In this document: piece after piece, positions 26,401 through 35,067 of the stretch
Numbering within the stretch: the stretch's first letter is position 1
Layout: the number at the start of each line of letters is the position of its first letter
From: Pelecanus crispus
Lineage: Eukaryota; Chordata; Aves; Pelecaniformes; Pelecanidae
Assembly (NCBI RefSeq): GCF_030463565.1
Contig: NC_134675.1
Coordinates: 15,707,862-15,771,861 of the forward strand
Length of the DNA stretch: 64,000 nucleotides
Direction: 5' to 3'
Position numbers and translations under genes: made by a program
The notes under the pieces: generated by a model
The model's input: the letters and a program-made list of their open reading frames with translations, nothing else
The model's database searches: none
What the model was told of the DNA's origin: nothing

Positions 26401-26989
26401 GGTAGGAGAAAGGCCATGATGGAAGGGCACGGTCACAGGCATGCAAGCAGTTTGGCAAGGGCACAGAGAGCAAACATACTCACCAATGTGCACTGAAGCC
26501 GTCCCAGTGACGGGGAGGGTCAGCTGGTAACACCACTCACAGAGTATACTGAGTTAGTCAAGGATCAAACAAAACCCCGCTGTTCCCTCTAATTTGTACT
26601 CATTTAAATAATGTTTCAGTGTGGTTTTAACAATGAATGCAATGAGCTCAATTTTGAGGAAGGATACTGTAAAATGAGTCTTTTAAAGGACAGTTATTGG
26701 TCAGGAATGATTTATATAATTGTTAGCATGGCTTGTACAATGTTCCAAACAAATTAATAGAAGTCAGAATACAGCTGCCTTTTAAATCCATGCCCTAGAT
26801 AGAAGACAGACACAGGGGATCTTGTGATTTGATCACACAGAAGAATAGTCAGCTTTTGGTAATTGGATGATATGTTGTTGATTATGTGCACGATTTGTTG
26901 AATGTTTGAGGTGTCTGGGGAGGGAAGACCTTCCAAGTAATTTAGAATATATATTGAACTGGTATTAGAGAAAATACATGGGAGAAGCT
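23425..26989. other. Intergenic, no recognised feature
   Basis: AT-rich unique-looking sequence with a moderately GC-rich patch at about 24.5-25.1 kb. Open frames there overlap on both strands and show no domain. The last about 240 bp before 26990 contain a long - strand open frame (26754-27308) that I cannot assign; part of this may still belong to ERV family 2. Confidence 0.35.
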
Positions 26990-27557
26990 GTGGAGTAATT
27001 GCTGGAGGTGACTTAGAAATTAAACTTAGATTCTCAGTTTTAGGAAAGGCACAGCACTGAAGAAGCCTCCAGGGTGGAGTGTGGCTGGCATGCAAGGAAT
27101 CCATTTCACGGAAGTTCCCTAGGCCTGCAACCTTAGACGTCGGCAACACCAGGGGAACTTGGTGTGTTGGCTCTAAGAGGAACTGCCCAGAGGGTGGAGC
27201 GGTGTGGAGACACCGCAGCCAGGCTCTGTGTGGCACCCCACATGGGACTGCTGTGAAGCATTCTGCCCAGCCAGGGCAGCTCCTGTGCCCTTGGATTCCC
27301 CAGTACACTCCGTCAAGCCCGGAGACTTGGTCTATCTACAGACATGGAAAGACAAAGCTCTCGTCGCCTTATTGCTGCTGCTTTTGGTCCCTGTATAGCC
27401 CTGACCGTGCCAGAACATGGCAAATGATTTATTGTAGATGCACTTACCAAAGGAACAGAGCGCAGTATAATGGAACACTGCGAGAACTTGGGCAAACAAT
27501 GGATGAATGAAGGAGGACAATAGAAAAGATATAATATGAGACCCTGGGCCAACAGCC
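26990..27557 (+). pseudogene. ERV family 2, 3' internal remnant (copy 1)
   Basis: This block is shared with 34761-35067, starting at the same words (gtggagtaattgctggagg) and running up to an LTR in both places. At 27285-27356 the + strand encodes VPLDSPVHSVKPGD followed by LVYLQTWKD. I recognise this as the C-terminal part of a gammaretrovirus-type integrase, where the motif precedes the stretch that normally reads 'PRWEGPFQVLL'. Here that downstream part is replaced by leucine-rich sequence and a stop. The remnant is therefore a deleted pol/env 3' region upstream of a 3' LTR. Other frames contain stops throughout. No intact protein is encoded. Confidence 0.6.
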
Positions 27558-28314
27558 TGTCATGTTTTTGACAAAATGCTGTCCTTTGGTAAACTTTGCT
27601 CATTATAATATCATTATAATACCAAAACACACCTCCATCCCAAAACCTACCTGCCTCTAAGGTGCGACCACTCCTCACTGAGCTTGCGCTTTGAATTTTT
27701 CCGAGCCTATACCTTTAAAGCAAAGCGAGAAAGTTTTACACCAATCATAACACAGTATGTATGACTAGAGTCACTCAAGCTCCACCTGAAAGGTAAAAAA
27801 TAGTATAAATTAGCCTAAGAGAGAGGGGATGTTAGGGAAGATGCCATTGCGTACCACTCTGACCTCTGGGATCAGTCGATGGGCTGAGTCTCTCTTCCCT
27901 CCCCCACTGGGATGCCTTTGGGTAAGATTCGAACACTTGGTTATACCAAGTGCCTCTGCAGGAAACTTAGAAACCTCTATATATAGAGTCACTTTATATC
28001 TTTTGATGCATCTGTGTTATTCATACTTTTGGTATTTGCACGTGCTTTGCAGACAGTGACTTTATCACTGGTAATCCAAAGAACCTGTGTGTCTGTTGCT
28101 TTCATAAATTGCCTTGATTCATTGGTCTAGCCATGATAGTTCTCATTGAACGCGACCAGACGCTTTAAGTGTGGCCGTGGTAGTTTATGCAACGCAACTA
28201 GACGAAAGGTGCTTGCGTTATTTGTGCATCTGTAATTGTGATAGTTCAGTACACTGAACGCGACCGGACTTATAACGATAAATTTGGTATCTTCCAAAAT
28301 CCCTTAATGCAACA
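27558..28314 (+). mobile_element. LTR of ERV family 2 (copy 1)
   Basis: A 757-bp LTR with TGTCATG...GCAACA ends, about 85-90% similar by eye to 35068-35812. It has a TATA-like box (TATAAAT, 27804-27810). The polyadenylation hexamer is mutated to CATAAA (28103-28108), where copy 2 has AATAAA. U5 contains a threefold degenerate motif, tgatagt...tgaacgcgaccrgac, at about 28133, 28178 and 28238. Viral internal sequence lies on both sides of this LTR, so it is not a solo LTR in host DNA. Confidence 0.85.
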
Positions 28315-28320
28315 GAAAAT

Positions 28321-28338
28321 TGGCATAGTCGGCAGGAT
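28321..28338 (+). other. Primer binding site, tRNA-Ser type (copy 1)
   Basis: TGGCATAGTCGGCAGGAT, six bases after the LTR end. It is complementary to the 3' end of vertebrate tRNA-Ser (ATCCTGCCGACTACGCCA) with one CpG-type transition; copy 2 matches fully. Confidence 0.75.
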
Positions 28339-28342
28339 TACC

Positions 28343-28723
28343 ATGGATAAACTGCTGCAAAGATTCAAATGTGCGCCTTCCCAGGCTGGGAAGGAGTGGG
28401 CTCAGAAAATTTGGAAGGATGAAGAGAAACTGGTAGAACGCATTGAGCAGTGTCAGGCTGCTCAAAAGTTTGGAGTGAAAAAAAGTAAAGGTGTAATTTG
28501 TGCGGTGCTAGGAGCCTGTTTGTCTTGTGCTCAGCAAGAAGCTAAGGAAACCCCTGCTCCCAAACTAGTTTCCGATGTAGAATATACAGCTTTAAAATTG
28601 GAAAATGAGGTGTTGCAGTCATCATTGGCCTTTGAAAGGGAGACAGGAAAAATGCTAGGAACCAGAGTTGATAAACTCATGAATGAGAATAATCATCTCA
28701 AACAATTACTGAAAAGGGTTTGA
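28343..28723 (+). pseudogene. ERV family 2 gag, N-terminal fragment (copy 1)
   Basis: The ATG four bases after the primer site opens a frame of 126 residues beginning MDKLLQRFKC, homologous to the gag start at 35842. It keeps the basic and Trp-rich N-terminus, the CAVLGACLSCAQ cysteine cluster, and a heptad-rich segment (LKLENEVLQSSLAFERETG...ENNHLKQLL) predicted to form a coiled coil. It is cut after LLKRV at 28720, where an oppositely oriented family 1 integrase begins; the TGA at 28721-28723 arises at that junction. The rest of gag, present in copy 2, is missing here. Confidence 0.8.
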
Positions 28724-29087
28724 ATGTCCCACCACCCATTGCTCTCAGGGTAGTCCTTAACAGTCCATTGTATCGCTCAATTTTCCTGGAGGCTGGTGCA
28801 TGATAAGGGATGTGATATACCCACTCAATGCCATGCTCTTTGGCCCAGGTGTCTATGAAGTTGTTTCGGAAATGAGTCCCGTTGTCTGACTCGATTCTTT
28901 CTGGGGTGCCATGTCACCACAGGACTTGCTTTTCAAGCCCCAGGATGGTGTTCCGGGCGGTGGCATGGGGCACGGGATATGTTTCCAGCCATCCAGTGGT
29001 TGTTTCCACCATGGTGAGCACATAGCGCTTGCCTTGGCGGGTCTGTGGGAGTGTGATGTAATCAATCTGCCAGGCCTCCCCATGTTT
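28724..29087 (-). pseudogene. ERV family 1 integrase catalytic core (truncated)
   Basis: This continues in the same frame as the upstream pol frame after an amber codon at 29088-29090. The catalytic triad is present: Asp in QID (29061-29063), Asp in SDNGTHF (28884-28886) and Glu in KIERYNG (28776-28778), with 35 residues between the second Asp and the Glu. A TGA at 28914-28916 interrupts the core between 'EKQVLW' and 'HGTPERIESDNG'; it is consistent with CpG decay of an arginine codon. The frame reaches GGGTFK at the junction with family 2 gag, so the C-terminal domain is lost. Confidence 0.85.
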
Positions 29088-30896
29088 CTATTTCAGCCAT
29101 CGTTCACTATACCCGAGGGACTTGAACTGCTTGGCTTGCTTGATTGCAGTGCATGTTTCACATTCATGAATAACCTGTGCAATACTGTCCATAGTTAAGT
29201 CCACCCCTCGGTCACGAGCCCATCTATATGTTGCATCCCTTCCTTGATGGCCTGAGGCGTCATGGCCCCACCGAGCTATAAATAATTCACCCTTATGTTG
29301 CCAGTCCAAATCCACCTGAGCCACTTCAGTCTCAGCAGCCTGATCCACCTGCTGGTTGTTTTGATGTTCTTCAGTAGCCCGACTCCTGGGTACGTGAGCA
29401 TCTATGTGACGAACTTTTACAACCAGGTTCTCTACCCGGGCAGCAATATCTTGCCATAATGCGGCAGCCCAGATGGGTTTGCCTCTGCGCTGCCAGTTGC
29501 TTTGCTTCCATTGCTGCAACCACCACCACAGGGCATTTGCCACCATCCATGAGGCAGTATAGAGATAAAGGACTGGCCACTTTTCTCTTTCAGCAATATC
29601 TAAAGCCAGCTGGATGGCTTTCACCTCTGCAAACTGACTCGACTCCCCTTCTCCTTGAGCAGTTTCTGCGACTTGTCGTATAGGACTCCATACAGCAGCT
29701 TTCCACCTCCAATGCTTTCCCACAAGACGACAGGACCCATCAGTGAACAGGGCATATTGCTTCTCAGTTGCTGGTAATTTATTATACAGTGGGGCCTCTT
29801 CAGCACGTGTCACCTCCTCCTCTGGTGATATTCTGAAGTTTTTGCCTTCTGGCCAGTCCATGATCACTTCCAAGATTCCTGGGCGACTGGGGTTTCCTAT
29901 TCGAGCCCGTTGTGTGATCAATGCAACCCACTTACTCCATGTAGCATCAGTTGCATGATGTGTAGAGGGGACCCTCCCTTTGAACATCCAGCCCAGCACC
30001 GGCAGTCGGGGTGCCAGCAGGAGCTGTGCTTCAGTACCAACCACTTCTGAAGCAGCTCGAACCCCTTCATATGCTGCCAGTATCTCTTTCTCAGTTGGAG
30101 TATAGCGGGCTTCGGATCCTCTGTATCCCCGACTCCAACACCCTAGGGGTCGACCTCGAGTCTCCCCTGGTGCTTTCTGCCAGAGGCTCCAGGTAGGGCC
30201 ATTCTCCCCGGCTGCGGTGTAGAGCACATTTTTAATATCCTGCCCTGCCCGGACTGGCCCAAGGGCTACTGCATGAACTATCTCCCGTTTAATTTGTTCA
30301 AAGGCTTGTTGTTGCTCAGGGCCCCATTTGAAATCGTTCTTCTTCCGGGTCGCTTGATAGAGAGGGCTTACGATCTGACTGTAATTTGGAATATGCATTC
30401 TCCAAAAACCCACAATGCCTAAGAAAGCTTGTGTTTCCTTTTTGCTAGTTGGTGGGGACATAGCTGTTATTTTGTGGATCACAGCCATTGGGATCTGACG
30501 ACGTCCACCTTGCCATTTTATTCCTAAGAACTGGATCTCCTGTGCAGGTCCCTTGACCTTACTTTGTTTTATGGCAAAACCGGCCCTCAGAAGGATTTGG
30601 ACTATTTTCTTTCCCTTCTCAAAAACTTCTTCTGCTGTATTGCCCCACACAATGATGTCATCAATGTACTGCAGATGTTCTGGAGCTTCACCCTGTTCCA
30701 GCGCAGTCTGGATCAGTCCATGGCAAATGGTGGGGCTGTGCTTCCACCCCTGGGGCAGTCGGTTCCAGGTGTACTGAGCACCCCTCCAAGTGAAAGCAAA
30801 CTGGGGCCTGCACTCTGCTGCCCCAAGGGGTGGAGAAAAATGCATTAGCGATGTCAATTGTGGCATACCACTTGGCTGCCTTTGACTCCAGTTCAT
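29088..30896 (-). pseudogene. ERV family 1 pol: RT palm, RNase H, integrase zinc finger
   Basis: This is the longest open frame of the window (602 codons); its apparent start is only the first ATG after a frameshift. Residues about 35-190 are reverse transcriptase, with LPQGWKHSPTICHG and the catalytic YIDD (residues 77-80; 30657-30668). A thumb/connection region follows. The RNase H domain starts near residue 385 (ALFTDGSC, then AEVKA). Its third acidic residue is changed: the usual TDSW reads TASW (Ala codon 29553-29555), so RNase H should be inactive. The integrase HHCC zinc finger (GHDASGHQG...CETC) ends the frame before the amber codon at 29088-29090. Despite its length this is one fragment of a broken pol. 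Confidence 0.92.
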
Positions 30897-31180
30897 ATTG
30901 AAGTTCTAGCATGTCTGGCATGGCAGCACACAGCAGCAGCATGACTTCGTTCAGGCCACGATAGTCCACTGTTAGTCTCCACTCCCCGTTAGTCTTTCGC
31001 ACTGGCCATATGGATACTGTTAAAGGGTAAGTGAGTCTTGCTGATCACTTCGTGGCTCTCCAGGCGAAGAATCAGGTTATGGATGGGAATCAGGGAGTCT
31101 CGGTTGGTGCGATATTGCCGCCGATGCACAGTTGTGGTAGCGATTGGCGCCTGTTGTTCCTCAACCTTCAGCAACCCCAC
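30840..31180 (-). pseudogene. ERV family 1 pol: RT N-terminal pieces in shifted frames
   Basis: Two short frames carry the RT fingers. 31180-30989 contains RDSLIPIHNLILRLESH, and 31002-30840 contains KTNGEWRLTVDYRGLNEV and WYATIDIANAFFS (first catalytic Asp in ATIDIA). Frameshifts lie at about 31165, 31010 and 30845, each shown by homology jumping between frames. They separate protease from RT and RT from the main pol frame. Confidence 0.8.
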
Positions 31181-31496
31181 AATAGAAGGGTCCTCCGAGA
31201 GACAACTGTTTAATTTCCTCTGTCTCCAAAGCAGCTATACCAAAAGCCCACCGGTACCCTTTTGGGTCCTTGAAATACCCTCTCCTGAGGTAGTCTATGC
31301 CAAGGATGCACGGAGCATCTGGGCCAGTCACAATGGGGTGCTTCTGCCACTCATTCCCAGTTAGGCTCACTTCAGCCTCCAATACAGTTAGCTGTTGGGA
31401 TCCCCCTGTCACTCCAGAAATACAAATGGGTTCTGCTCCTCTATAGTTTGATGGCATTAGGGTACACTGTGCACTGGTGTCCACTAGAGCCTTCTA
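31161..31496 (-). pseudogene. ERV family 1 protease
   Basis: Aspartic protease of the retroviral type. The active-site motif is VDTSAQCTLMPS (DTSA at 31470-31481, a variant of DTGA). The second conserved block GPDAPCILGIDYLRRG matches the G-x-D-x-L-x-x-G pattern near the C-terminus of such proteases. It lies in the same frame as gag, separated from it by two amber codons (31590-31592 and 31494-31496). A stop or frameshift at 31161-31163 ends it before RT. Confidence 0.85.
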
Positions 31497-31589
31497 CTCC
31501 TGTGGGTCTGACGTTCCAGGCCATCGAATCCACACAGTCCAGTAAACCCGGTTGTCCCTTTCCTCCACCTGGCTGGAGGCAGGGCCCCT

Positions 31590-32822
31590 CTAACACTGGT
31601 CATAGTATTCGTTGTTCACTCCTTGTAAATGTGAATCAAAAGTCCCTTGATTAAGATCGAGAGTAGAATTAGCCCTCTTCCTCTGTCTGGGGAACTGCTC
31701 ACTGGAAACTGGAGCTGCAATTTTCCTGGGAGAACCGCCTTTTGTAAAAGTTTTTCCTTGCAACTCATGCACCCGTGCCTCTAGGGTCGAGGTGGGTTTT
31801 CCATCCCACTTCCTCATGTCCTCTCCGTGGTCATGCAGGTAGAACCACAGGGTGCCCCGTGGTGTGTATCCTCTCCATCCTCTCTCTTGAGCAGAAGCAC
31901 GTTGACTCCTAATGGCTGAGACACTGGTCCGTACACGTGGGGAGTAGGACAGATCCTCTCTGAGTTGTTGGAACTCTTGGCATATTTTTTCAGACAGTTT
32001 TTCCACAGCCGAGACACAGGCCCGTAGGGAGGAAGAGAGACTTTCTTCATATTCCCGGAGTCGTCTAGCCACTTCATCCACCGTTGGTGCCTCGTCATCT
32101 TTCCAGGCCAGTATTGCCAACGAGTTGGCATACGATGCTGGTGCGCTCCGTACCACCTTCCGCCGCATGGGTCGTGTGCACCTGACTTCATCTGGATCTT
32201 TGGGTAACTGCTCATCATTCAGGTCACTATAAATCACCTCCAGCACGCCTAATTCCCTCAAGTACTGGATACTCTTCTCTACGGTGGTCCATTTGCTTGG
32301 GCGGTATAAAACATCCTCCTTGAAGGGATACCTTTCCTTCACGCTTGACAGAAGTCGCCTCCAGAGGCTGAGCGGTTTTGCCCCTTTTCCAATTGCTTTG
32401 TCAATGCCCCCTTCCCTGGAAAGGGATCCCAGCTGCTTGGCTTCCTTACCCTCTAAATCCAGGCTACTTGCCCCGTTATCCCAGCATCGGAGCAGCCAGG
32501 TGATGATGTGCGCGCCTGGATGATGACCGAAATCTTTTTGCATATCTCGCAGCTCACTCAGGGATAGGGATCGGGTGTTTACCATCTCATTTATGGGTTC
32601 TTCCTCCTCTGGTTCTCGTGATGGCCCTGGTTCATCTTCATCCCTTACTAAACGAGTTGATTTTCTTGTGTATTTTTTCTTCTGTATAGAGGCAAATGAT
32701 ACCGGCGCGGGTTGATTTTCTGTTTTAGCCACGGTGCCTGCCACTGGGGTTGGAGTGGCTGCAGTACCTGTGGTGGGGGTTGGAGTAGCCACAGTGCCCG
32801 TGGCTGTGGTTGGAGTAGCCAC
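31590..32822 (-). pseudogene. ERV family 1 gag (matrix/capsid region)
   Basis: A 410-codon frame that is still open. Residues 1-35 are Thr/Pro/Ala repeats encoded by a 30-bp minisatellite. A basic then acidic linker follows (KKKYTRKSTR, then EPEEEEP at about 70-76). A capsid-like block contains LSELRDMQKDF and WLLRCWDNGASSLDLEGKEAKQLG (about 88-132), then LWRRLLSSVKERYPFKEDV and SAPASYANSLA. No CCHC zinc knuckle is visible, unusual for orthoretroviral gag but usual in spuma-like elements. An in-frame amber codon at 32844-32846 lies just upstream of the first ATG, so the original start may have been further 5'. Confidence 0.8.
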
Positions 32823-32827
32823 AGTGC
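32728..32827 (-). repeat. 30-bp coding minisatellite in gag (copy C)
   Basis: Three full 30-bp units (32728-32757, 32758-32787, 32788-32817) and a partial fourth encode the TGTVATPTP-type Thr/Pro repeat. The same unit occurs five times in copy E at 40291-40440. Confidence 0.85.
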
Positions 32828-32898
32828 CTGTTGTTTTGTCATCCTATCCAGAGACCCTCTCTTACCCTTGAGGGTACTGAATAGTGTTGAACAGGGCT

Positions 32899-33561
32899 CT
32901 ATAAGCATGGGCCAGTCCCCAGCATGTTGCAATGAGTTGTGTCTCTCTGGAGTTGCCAGGGTGACAACATAGTTTTTTCGAAATACTTCACTAGTTCTTC
33001 AGGATTCTGCACTTGTTCGGGGGTGAAGTTCCAAAACACGGGAGGTGCCCACTGCCCTAGGTACTTGCCCATACGATCCCACACACCCTGCCACTCATAA
33101 CTCTCCAGCCTTGGGGCAGATCTCTGGATGATATTCTTAAATTGCTTACTAACCTTTGTCAAAACCGAAACAATATTCCCAAGAAGTATCAATAGAAGTA
33201 TCTTAACTGCCCAGGGATGTTCAAAATACTGAAAACGTTTTGTAATGAGGGAGGAAGCATTATAGAAGAAGGTAGTGAAGGTGCCATTCTGTATTTCCTC
33301 CACAACAAACCTCTCCGAGGAAAAGGTATAATTGCTAACTCTCTCCATGAGGTGGTACCCGAAGTACAGTAATGACTTGTTTATGAAACCCAGATACCAA
33401 ACAATGTTCAAGGTCAGGATTTTGATAAGGAACCTCCCAATCAAAACATCCTTAATCACTGCAGAGCATAGCGCGCTGCACAGAGCAACACCAAGCTTTA
33501 ACATGCACAGCCAAGAAAAGAACATGGTACAGATCAGATGAACTAATATCATGACCGGCAA
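32899..33561 (-). pseudogene. Hydrophobic, sequon-rich pre-gag frame of ERV family 1
   Basis: A 220-codon open frame starts only about 60 nt after the primer site and ends before gag. It is strongly hydrophobic at residues about 4-34, 43-70 and 117-135, which could form membrane segments. Five N-glycosylation sequons are visible: NKS (61), NYT (77), NGT (92), NAS (101) and NFT (178), three of them packed between the second and third hydrophobic stretches. The C-terminal third (FTPEQVQNPEELVKYFEK) is soluble-looking and gag-like. Copy E keeps homologous sequence in the same place, there in one frame with the Thr/Pro repeat. I do not recognise a named family. It may be an N-terminal extension of gag or a separate membrane protein. 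The region is frame-shifted relative to gag in this copy. Confidence 0.6.
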
Positions 33562-33619
33562 CTGTTAACAGATTCCTTAATACACTCTAGTTAATCTGTT
33601 GTTATCTCAAACCCTTCGA

Positions 33620-33637
33620 GCCCCACATTGGGCGCCA
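33620..33637 (-). other. Primer binding site, tRNA-Lys type (copy C)
   Basis: On the - strand TGGCGCCCAATGTGGGGC, starting eight bases after the 5' LTR. It matches the complement of tRNA-Lys(CTT) at 17 of 18 positions, and the match continues into CTCGAA. Confidence 0.85.
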
Positions 33638-33645
33638 AAAAGGAC

Positions 33646-34211
33646 TGTCTTGGTTTAGCCCCAGCCAGCAACTAAGCACCACGCAGCCGCTCGCTCACTC
33701 CCCCTACCCCGATGGGATGGGGGAGAGAATTGGAGGAGTAAGAGTGAGAAACACTCCTGGGTTGAGATAAGAACAGTTTAATAATTGAAATAAAATAAAG
33801 TAAAATAACAATAATAACAATATAATAATAATAGTAATAATAATGTACAAAGCAAGTGATGCACAATGCAATTGCTCACCACCCGCCGACCGATACCCAG
33901 ACAGTTCCTGAGTAGCGATCGCTGCTCCCCGGCCAACCCCCCCCAGTTTATATACTGAGCATGACATCATATGGTATGGAATAGCCCTTTGGTCAGTTTG
34001 GATCAACTATTCTGGCTGTGCCCCCTCCCAGTTTCTTGTGTACCTGGCAGAGCATGGGAAGCTGACAAGTCCTTGACTAGCATAAGCACTACTTAGCAAC
34101 AACTAAAAACATCAGTGTGTTATCAACATTCTTCTCCTACTAAATCCAAAACACAGCACTGTGCCTGCTACTAGGAAGAAAATTAACTCTATCCCAGCCG
34201 AAACCAGGACA
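33646..34211 (-). mobile_element. 5' LTR of ERV family 1 copy C
   Basis: A 566-bp LTR, TG...CA on the - strand. It has a TATA box on the - strand near 33947-33953, a decayed CRE-like site (TGATGTCA) just upstream of it, ATT-type repeats at about 33795-33855, and the usual ATTAAA signal. It is directly followed in - sense by the Lys-type primer site, which identifies it as the 5' LTR. No partner 3' LTR exists in the window because the element is truncated in integrase. Confidence 0.92.
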
Positions 34212-34760
34212 CCTATCTCTCACTTTGCTCTCACAGGCAGGCTTGTGCCTGAAATTCTCCTAAAATAACTATAGCTATAGTATGCTCTTTACCTTTTTGA
34301 ATTTGGCTATTATATAGGTATTCTGATAGGCATTTTGGAGTCTAATTGAAGATGCCTTAGATTTTAAATTTTGGCCCAAGTGCACTCACTCAGTATCATC
34401 ACAGATGTTTGTCTCAAAGTCTAGTGAGGCTTTGGTTTGGGATAGGAGTTAAAGGGTTGGAAGGAAAGAGTGGAGCGGGAAGGGTTGCCTAACCCTTGCT
34501 TAGGCTTTTGTTAACTAATACTTATATTGGAAGAGTCAAGTAACCATCTGGCTGTGCCAAAGCCCAGATCCTTTGCCAAAGCAAAGACGATCCTCACAGT
34601 GGAATGCTTCAAGAGCACAGCTGTTCTCCTACTGCCCTATGTGGAAGCGCTTTAGGTGCCTCCCATTTCTAAACAGAAGAAATTAATATTCCTTTTCAAA
34701 AGGAAATGACATTGGCATTTGTTCCTGAATGAACTTTTTATATTACCTTAAAGAGTAAGT
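34212..34760. other. Spacer between ERV copies, no recognised feature
   Basis: About 550 bp of AT-rich sequence between the family 1 5' LTR and the second family 2 block. No retroviral homology or coding potential was recognised. Confidence 0.4.
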
Positions 34761-35067
34761 GTGGAGTAATTGCTGGAGGTGACTTAGACATTAAACTTAG
34801 ATTTACGATTTCAAGAAAGGCACAGCATTGAAGAAGCTTTCCGGGTGGAATGCAGCTGGATGCAAAGAATCTATCCCACAGGGAGTTCCCTAAGCCTGCA
34901 ACCTTGGATGTCGGCAACATCAGGGGAGCCTGGTGCACTGGCTCTAAGGGGAGTTGCCCAGAGGGAGGAGTGGTGTGGAGACACCACGGCCCAGCTCTGA
35001 GATAAGGGACTCAGAAGAGGACCATGGCACCGATAAGCTGCATAATTGATACCCTGAGCCAACAAAC
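34761..35067 (+). pseudogene. ERV family 2, 3' internal remnant (copy 2)
   Basis: Homologous to 26990-27230 and 27541-27557, starting at the same gtggagtaattgctgg. The part encoding the integrase-like VPLDSPVHSVKPGD in copy 1 is deleted here: similarity stops near 34999 and resumes at about 35050 (accctgagccaac) just before the LTR. It has no usable reading frame. Its position before an LTR repeats the layout at 27 kb. Confidence 0.6.

Larger units (their letters stand above)
28724..34211 (-). mobile_element. ERV family 1 provirus, 3'-truncated (copy C)
   Basis: Read on the - strand the order is 5' LTR (34211-33646), Lys-type primer site, hydrophobic pre-gag frame, gag, protease, reverse transcriptase, RNase H and integrase. 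It breaks off inside integrase at about 28724, with no envelope and no 3' LTR. The polymerase resembles spuma/ERVL-type (class III) elements: QYIDDI in the RT, QGWKHSPTICHGL before it, and a D-D-35-E integrase. Frames are broken by several stops and at least three frameshifts, so the copy cannot replicate. Other family members share the LTR at five more positions in the window. Confidence 0.9.

Noticed and set aside
26990..27557. Possible envelope gene of ERV family 2
   Set aside because: Only an integrase C-terminal motif could be recognised; no signal peptide, cleavage site or fusion-peptide layout was readable, so I call it a 3' internal remnant.
27920..27960. tRNA-like motif (gattcgaac) in the family 2 LTR
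   Set aside because: No cloverleaf could be drawn around it; the sequence is conserved as part of the LTR.
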